Assembly (NCBI RefSeq): GCF_026000115.1
Contig: NZ_AP026867.1
Location: forward strand, 1,581,501 to 1,645,500
Length of the DNA: 64,000 bases
Direction of reading: 5' to 3'
Source: Aureispira anguillae
GTDB lineage: Bacteria; Bacteroidota; Bacteroidia; Chitinophagales; Saprospiraceae
Shown here piece after piece: positions 59,174-64,000 of this stretch. How positions within the stretch are numbered: the stretch's first letter is position 1; each line of letters opens with the position of its first letter. The notes beneath the pieces were generated by a model. That model saw nothing but the letters and a program-made list of their open reading frames with translations. It was not told where the DNA came from and did no database searches. The position numbers were made by a program, and so were the translations under genes.

Positions 59174-60076
59174 ATGAACAACTGCAAAAAAATGAAAATT
59201 GCATTTATTGGCTTAGGAATAATGGGGAGTCGCATGGCTACTAATCTATTAAAAAATGGACTTGATGTAACGGTTTGGAATCGGACAAAAACAGCAGCTC
59301 AATTGCTAGAAAAAGAAGGTGCTCGTCAGGCTATTTCTGCCAAGGATGCAGCCAAAGACGCTGATATAGTCTTTAGTATGTTGTCTACCCCAGAGGTTGT
59401 GGAACAATTATTTTTAGGAAGCAAAGGGGTTTTATCCATAATGAAAAAGGGGGCAACTTGGATCGATTGTTCTACCGTAAATCCATCGTTTAGTACAAAA
59501 GCTCAGAAGGAGGCAGAAAAATTTAAGTTGTTGTATATTGATGCCCCTGTAGCGGGATCAAAATCACAAGCAGAACAGGCAGAATTGGTCTTTTTGGTAG
59601 GAGCAGCAGAAGAAAAATTGGAGGCCATACAGCCTTATCTGATGATGATGGGTAAAAAGGTAGTACCGCTAGGAGGAACAACCAAAGGAACGGCATTTAA
59701 AATGCTGGTTAATCTTATGTTAGCACAATCGATGTTGATTTTTTCAGAAACCATTTTGTTGGGAGAAAAATTGGGATTTTCCAATGATTTTTTACTCCAA
59801 TTAATGCCCAATTTAGTGGTAACCGCACCATTTACCAAATTAAAAGTAGATATGATTCGGACGAGCAATTATGAGGTGCAATTTCCTCTAGAGTGGATGC
59901 ATAAAGATCTACATTTGGCAACATTAACAGCCGATGAATTGAATCAACCACTACATTTGGCGAGCCTAACTAAAGAATTATTTGCTGCAGCAAAAAAAGC
60001 AAAAATGGGGCGCTTAGACTTTGCTGCTATTCATCAATACTTAGAAAAAGAAGAACAACTAAAAGCTAACGTATAA
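59174..60076 (+). CDS. 3-hydroxyisobutyrate dehydrogenase-family oxidoreductase, 300 aa
   Basis: NAD(P)-binding IAFIGLGIMGSRMATNLLKNGLDVTVWNRTK (GxGxMGxxMAxNL), substrate-loop IDAPVAGSKSQAEQAELVFLVG, and the catalytic Lys in GTAFKMLVNLMLAQ, all conserved in beta-hydroxyacid dehydrogenases. Start at ATG 59174; an upstream ATG at 59108 would add unrelated residues. Likely substrates are 3-hydroxyisobutyrate, glyoxylate or succinic semialdehyde; the GLYR subgroup fits. It may be regulated by the AraC protein upstream. Confidence 0.9.
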   Translation: MNNCKKMKIAFIGLGIMGSRMATNLLKNGLDVTVWNRTKTAAQLLEKEGARQAISAKDAAKDADIVFSMLSTPEVVEQLFLGSKGVLSIMKKGATWIDCSTVNPSFSTKAQKEAEKFKLLYIDAPVAGSKSQAEQAELVFLVGAAEEKLEAIQPYLMMMGKKVVPLGGTTKGTAFKMLVNLMLAQSMLIFSETILLGEKLGFSNDFLLQLMPNLVVTAPFTKLKVDMIRTSNYEVQFPLEWMHKDLHLATLTADELNQPLHLASLTKELFAAAKKAKMGRLDFAAIHQYLEKEEQLKANV

Positions 60077-60152
60077 GACCTACTAAATATTCATTTGTAT
60101 GCTGAGAGTTCTAATTTTTCTTTACATTTATGCCTCAAAGAAAATAATTAGA

Positions 60153-60734
60153 ATGGCAGAGCGGAATAATAGGAAACAACAAGCGAAAATATTGCGGAAT
60201 TTTAGAAAATTGCATCGTATTACGGGAGCTTTGTTGTTTATTTTTTTCTTTTTTATGGCTGTGACAGGGGGCGCATTGGGATGGAAAAAAAATAGCGCAG
60301 GCTATCTTCTCCCAAAAACACAGAGGGGAAGTTCTACACACTTGAATGCTTGGTTGCCATTAGATAGTTTGAATGCGTTGGCTGACGGATATTTACGAGC
60401 AACAACAGCAAATACTAATTTATTGCCTGAGGTACATCGCATCGATATTCGTAAAAATAAGGGCGTAGCGAAATTTATTTATGTGCAAAATTATTGGGAA
60501 GTACAAATTGACGGAACAACAGGGCAATTATTAGGAGTGAATAGGCGGTATTCCGATTTATTGGAAGATATACACGATGGCTCCATTTTAGACGATTTAT
60601 TGGGGTGTTCTAATGGCTTTTTTAAGTTGTTGTATACTTCTATTATGGGACTCGCTTTATTGTTATTTACGATTACTGGATTTTGGTTGTGGTATGGTCC
60701 CAAACGAATGCGTCAAGAACAAAGGAAACGCTGA
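60153..60734 (+). CDS. PepSY-associated membrane protein, 193 aa
   Basis: Two membrane helices (ITGALLFIFFFFMAVTGGALGW near the start; LYTSIMGLALLLFTITGFWLWYG near the end) flank a periplasmic PepSY-like domain (VAKFIYVQNYWEVQIDGTTGQLLGVNRRYSDLLEDIHDGSIL). Such proteins often act in ferric-siderophore reduction or electron transfer. Start at ATG 60153. The FRKLHRITGALL beginning is typical. Confidence 0.8.
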   Translation: MAERNNRKQQAKILRNFRKLHRITGALLFIFFFFMAVTGGALGWKKNSAGYLLPKTQRGSSTHLNAWLPLDSLNALADGYLRATTANTNLLPEVHRIDIRKNKGVAKFIYVQNYWEVQIDGTTGQLLGVNRRYSDLLEDIHDGSILDDLLGCSNGFFKLLYTSIMGLALLLFTITGFWLWYGPKRMRQEQRKR

Positions 60735-60792
60735 TTCTTATTGCTGTTGTAGCATACTATTTTGAATGTATTTTTTTATAAAACAATAAAAG

Positions 60793-61314
60793 ATGAATTT
60801 TAAATTAGCTTATTTATTATTGCTTGTAGCATCGTTAACAATGTCTTGTGAGGATACTGGAAAAGAAGCCAATACGAACGAAACAAAGGATGCAAAAACG
60901 CTTTCTGTAGAAGATCAATTGATAGTGGATAATGTGATGAAAGAAGAAGTGGTAACAACTGAACCTCAGGCAATATTTGATCAAAGCCAATTGAGCAATG
61001 CTATATTGGGACTTTGTGTAAAATTTAAAACCTTGGACGGGGCAGATCGAAAAGCCGTTTTTGATAAATTTGAAACCATATTGCCGAGTTGCCCAGCAGA
61101 ATTAAAAGACAATAATGAAATTGAGGTAGATGCAGATGCGGCTGTTCAGGTTATGTCTTACAATGACCTAAGAGAGTTTTTGGGAGAACCTAATGAGATT
61201 AGAGAGGATGGAACATTGGTTTATAATTTATTAGCGGATGAATCCTATAAAGTGATCTTTATGCAAAACGCTGCGGGAGCAATCAGTTGTCGTTTTTATG
61301 AGGGAGCAAGTTAA
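60793..61314 (+). CDS. Hypothetical lipoprotein, 173 aa
   Basis: Signal peptide with lipobox (VASLTMSC, Cys19) then an acidic linker. A DPEE-like C-terminal domain (VMSYNDLREFLGEPNEIREDGTLVYNLLADESYKVIFM...CRFY) recalls SmpA/BamE-like small lipoproteins (LGEPNEI, TLVYNL), but the link is weak. Periplasmic face of a membrane; function unknown. Confidence 0.6.
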   Translation: MNFKLAYLLLLVASLTMSCEDTGKEANTNETKDAKTLSVEDQLIVDNVMKEEVVTTEPQAIFDQSQLSNAILGLCVKFKTLDGADRKAVFDKFETILPSCPAELKDNNEIEVDADAAVQVMSYNDLREFLGEPNEIREDGTLVYNLLADESYKVIFMQNAAGAISCRFYEGAS

Positions 61315-61328
61315 TGAGATGAAAAAAA

Positions 61329-61392
61329 GTTAGCTGATTTAAAAATTGGAAGATGATTTCTGTGTTATCTTCCAATTTTAAAATCAGCCAAC
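61329..61392. terminator. Long inverted repeat between convergent genes
   Basis: 26-bp arms (24 pairs) with 12-nt loop: GTTAGCTGATTTAAAAATTG... Bidirectional terminator for the lipoprotein gene and hemL. Confidence 0.75.
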
Positions 61393-61423
61393 TAGTAATC
61401 AACTGTATTTATTGCAGGATGGA

Positions 61424-62713
61424 TTAGGCATGAACCAAATCCATACCAGCGCATATTTTCTCTACAGCAGCAGCTAACTCTGAGGGGGTATGTGCCGCAG
61501 AAATAAACCCTACTTCGTAACCAGAAGGACCTAAATAAATACCGTTGTCCAATAGATAGGCGTGCAATATTTTAAATTTGTCCATGCTGGCACCATCAAT
61601 TTGATCTGCTCGGCGAATTTCATCTTTGGTGAATGAAATCCAAAAGATAGAACCAATCGTATTAATGTTGATTTCATAGCCTTTATTATCGCAATAAGAT
61701 TGGATTTTAGCAACAAAATCTTGAGTGGTAGCCTCTAATTTTTCATAAAAACCATCTTCCAATAATTGACTTGCTGCCGTGAAGCCTGCTGCCATCGCTA
61801 CAGGATTGCCCGATAGAGTTCCTGCTTGGTATACATTGCCATCGGGAGTAACATGTCCCATGATTTCAGCGCTAGCTCCATAAGCCCCTACAGGCATACC
61901 TCCACCAATGATTTTACCATAAGTCATGATGTCAGGTTGAATATTATAATAACCAGCAGCACCTTCAAAACCTACTCTAAAACCAGAGATAACCTCGTCA
62001 AAAATTAATAAAACATCATATTGAGTACATAAATCACGCAACCCTTGCAAATATTCTGGACGTTGTAATAAGAGCCCATTGTTGGCAGGAACGGCTTCTA
62101 TGATAACACAGGCAATACTGTTGCCATGTGCTTTAAAGGTAGTTTCTACTGCTTCCAAATCATCTAAAGGCAAGACAAGTGTTTCGTTGGCAAAAGAAGC
62201 AGGAATACCTGCAGAACTACTCACTCCAAATGTCGCTAAACCAGAACCCGCATTGACCAACAAAGAATCAGCATGCCCGTGATAACAGCCGTCAAACTTA
62301 ACAATTTTATCTTTGCCTGTAACACCTCTAGCCAAACGAATGGCAGACATAACGGCTTCTGTTCCTGAACTTACAAAACGTAACTTTTCAATAAAGCGGT
62401 TGTTTTTTAACAACAATGCTCCTAGTTTGTTTTCCCAGCGGGTAGGCGTACCAAAAGAAGTACCATTGGCAACCGTTTCAACAATAACTTCACGAATGGC
62501 ATCGTTGTTATGCCCTAAAATAAGCGGTCCCCAAGAACAACAAAAATCAGTAAATTGATTGTCGTCTTCATCCCAAATTTGTGAACCATTTCCTTTTTTG
62601 ATAAATAAAGGAGTTCCTTTTACAGATTTAAAAGCACGAACAGGTGAACTTACTCCTCCAGGAAAGTAGTTCTTGGCTTCTGAATATAGTTCTTCCGAAA
62701 TATTTCTTTGCAT
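61424..62713 (-). CDS. hemL: Glutamate-1-semialdehyde 2,1-aminomutase
   Basis: PLP-dependent class III aminotransferase fold: YFPGGVSSPVRAFKSVKGTPLFI, DDNQFTDFCCSWGPLILGH, LRFVSSGTEAVMSAIRLARG, FDGCYHGHADSLLVNAGSG, LLIFDEVISGFRVG and the PLP-Lys in MTYGKIIGGGMPVGAYG. It makes 5-aminolevulinate for haem by the C5 pathway. Length 429 aa is normal. No other hem gene is adjacent. Confidence 0.96.
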   Translation of the reverse strand: MQRNISEELYSEAKNYFPGGVSSPVRAFKSVKGTPLFIKKGNGSQIWDEDDNQFTDFCCSWGPLILGHNNDAIREVIVETVANGTSFGTPTRWENKLGALLLKNNRFIEKLRFVSSGTEAVMSAIRLARGVTGKDKIVKFDGCYHGHADSLLVNAGSGLATFGVSSSAGIPASFANETLVLPLDDLEAVETTFKAHGNSIACVIIEAVPANNGLLLQRPEYLQGLRDLCTQYDVLLIFDEVISGFRVGFEGAAGYYNIQPDIMTYGKIIGGGMPVGAYGASAEIMGHVTPDGNVYQAGTLSGNPVAMAAGFTAASQLLEDGFYEKLEATTQDFVAKIQSYCDNKGYEININTIGSIFWISFTKDEIRRADQIDGASMDKFKILHAYLLDNGIYLGPSGYEVGFISAAHTPSELAAAVEKICAGMDLVHA

Positions 62714-63651
62714 GAATGTTTTATAATTTTGAGTGTTATACAGTATAAATTTGAGCGTGTAAATTCCTATAGAAGGATAGGACTAAGGTTATTTTTTGCT
62801 TAGTAATTGGCGCTCTATATTATGAATAGTGCAAAGATGTGAAAAATGAAATACAATATTATCAGGAAGAAGTAAAAAATAAACAATTACTGCTGCTGCT
62901 TAGGTTTAGGAGTCTGCTGAATGGTCTTTTTGTTTTAGAAAAAAAATGAACCTAAAAACGATTATTCCAGTAGCTAATAATTTTGTACCGTTTAAGGAGT
63001 GAATGATACCGTATAATAAGAGAAGTATTGATGGGCTTGATCCAGCAAAAAGGTTGATGTATCTTTGTCGTACAAAAAAGCCGATAAGAAATACCGATTT
63101 TAGGTATTGATTAAGTGATTACTTTTTCTTATTAGTGGCAATTAAATATAAAAACGGACTTGCGATTTATAGGTATTTAACATATTTTTGTAGCAACTCA
63201 TTTAAAAAACAATCTATATTCCTTTTTATATATTGAGAATAAACACTAAACTTTAAAATAGAACAACCACACCACCAAAATCCTTCTTCAAGGAATATAC
63301 CCACCACGAATTTAAGACTAGATAGTAGATGATATTGCACCTAAAGGAGCAAATATTTTTGTAATAAAATAGGTTGAAAATATAAATATAAAATTTTTAA
63401 CAAAGCAGGGAACTAAATATAATTAGAAGCAGTTATAACCTGAACTATCGGAACATACACTGATCTTTTTGAGAAAACAACCCATTGTACGATTGGCAAC
63501 TTAGAAATCCATGTTTCCCATCTTCCGTTTTTTCCTCTACAAAGATTGATGTACAGTTGTGTACCATCAAATGATAAAAACTATGACCAACTCAATTAAT
63601 GGGGCAAAGACCCTTTTAATAAAGTCACCGCTAAAAAATGCCTTATTCGAC
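62714..63651. other. Long gene-free stretch with one promoter
   Basis: About 940 bp. One promoter-like element is seen at 63160-63190; no gene, RNA or repeat is otherwise supported. It implies a leader of about 450 nt for the next gene. Confidence 0.4.
63160..63190 (+). promoter_or_regulatory. Bacteroidota promoter upstream of the SprB-like gene
   Basis: TTG (63160-63162), 20 bp, TATTTTTG (63183-63190). Confidence 0.5.
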
Positions 63652-64000
63652 ATGCGAAAGAGCGTATTGATTTTGTTTTCCATTCTTATGGCAAGTAGTT
63701 CTTATGGACAACTGGTTAGTATTAGTACCGTTGATACCGATTGTGGTGCTAGTACAGGAAGTATTAGCTTAACTCCCACCCAAACAGGGACTTATTCTTA
63801 TTTGTGGGAAACAGGAGCGAGTTCGTCTTCCATTAATAATTTGGGAATGGGGACGTATCGTTGTACAGTTACGAAAGATGCAGTGGTAGAGGTGATAGAG
63901 GTTTCTATTTATAGACCTTGGGATTTAGAGCGATTTGAGCCCAATGACAATACCTTGTCGATCGTAGGGAATAGTGTCACGGTAAATCCAAGTTTAGGAT
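63652..64000 (+). CDS. Secreted SprB-repeat-like surface protein, N-terminal part
   Basis: Signal peptide (MRKSVLILFSILMASSSYG) then a repeat DCGASTGSISLTPTQTGTYSYLW...SSSSINNLGMGTYRCTVTK, the layout of SprB-type gliding-adhesin repeats (C/G.S.G.I.L...G...Y.W..G....I..L..G.Y.VTV.D). The gene runs off the window, so it is probably a large T9SS cargo. An in-frame ATG at 63583 exists but its extension lacks signal-peptide character. Confidence 0.7.
   Translation, partial: MRKSVLILFSILMASSSYGQLVSISTVDTDCGASTGSISLTPTQTGTYSYLWETGASSSSINNLGMGTYRCTVTKDAVVEVIEVSIYRPWDLERFEPNDNTLSIVGNSVTVNPSLG

Noticed and set aside
1-64000. CRISPR arrays
   Set aside because: The direct repeats found (731/1254, 8758-8818, 16121-16295) lack regular spacing with unique spacers, and no cas gene is present.

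Overview
The window comes from a Bacteroidota chromosome, most likely a Saprospiria-type gliding bacterium (an Aureispira/Saprospira-like lineage would fit, but the genus is inference). Support: an AT-rich genome; promoters of the Bacteroidota form TTTG-N19/20-TAnnTTTG with almost no Shine-Dalgarno sites; a secreted protein with a type IX secretion tail; an SprB-repeat-like surface protein; a Bacteroidota-type tyrosine integrase; and several families typical of the phylum (DUF4377, DUF3089, M61-PDZ).

Region 1 (1 to about 16,440) is an integrated mobile element whose right end lies at a tRNA-Arg(CCG) gene and whose left end is outside the window. From the left it has a partial D12-class adenine methyltransferase, a duplicated 116-bp repeat built on palindromes, a leftward run of small accessory and membrane proteins, a 511-aa winged-helix protein that may be the replication initiator, a degenerate MazG-like protein and two small HTH regulators. 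A control region (8409-8998) carries two promoters in opposite directions, dyad operators and a long structured leader with a tRNA-like segment. To its right lie a CI-like repressor and an orphan PD-(D/E)XK nuclease, then a tight leftward operon of D12 methyltransferase, AAA ATPase and HNH endonuclease. This operon looks like a Septu (PtuAB)-type defence module joined to a DNA methylase. A structured RNA candidate (14645-14763) sits between the operon and the integrase. The operator motif of the control region recurs beside the tRNA attachment end.

Region 2 (16,443 to about 30,000) is chromosomal housekeeping: tRNA-Arg, a sodium/solute symporter, an HtrA protease, a GNAT acetyltransferase, a lipoprotein superoxide dismutase, glyA, pssA, an M61 peptidase, a zinc-ribbon protein and a T9SS-exported glycosidase-like protein.

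Region 3 (30,091-33,369) is a three-gene operon whose last product is a divergent tRNA-guanine transglycosylase/DpdA-like enzyme. The first gene ends in an OB-fold-like segment and the middle one is small and very basic. I know of no described system with this composition, and it is the best candidate outside the mobile element for a new nucleic-acid modification pathway.

Region 4 (33,400-64,000) holds ordinary metabolism and envelope genes: asparaginase-like protein, short-chain fatty-acid transporter, ilvE, a peroxiredoxin-like protein, U32 hydroxylase-like protein with ferredoxin, DUF3089 hydrolase, CYTH phosphatase, a dienoyl-CoA-reductase-like SDR and acyl-CoA dehydrogenase, photolyase, AraC regulator, hemL. 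It also contains unusual proteins: a tail-anchored protein with two ubiquitin-like domains, and a two-ring Clp-like ATPase with a new N-terminal domain and a degenerate first ring, followed by a 1198-aa outer-membrane protein. Short inverted-repeat elements (MITE-like) are scattered through the chromosomal part.
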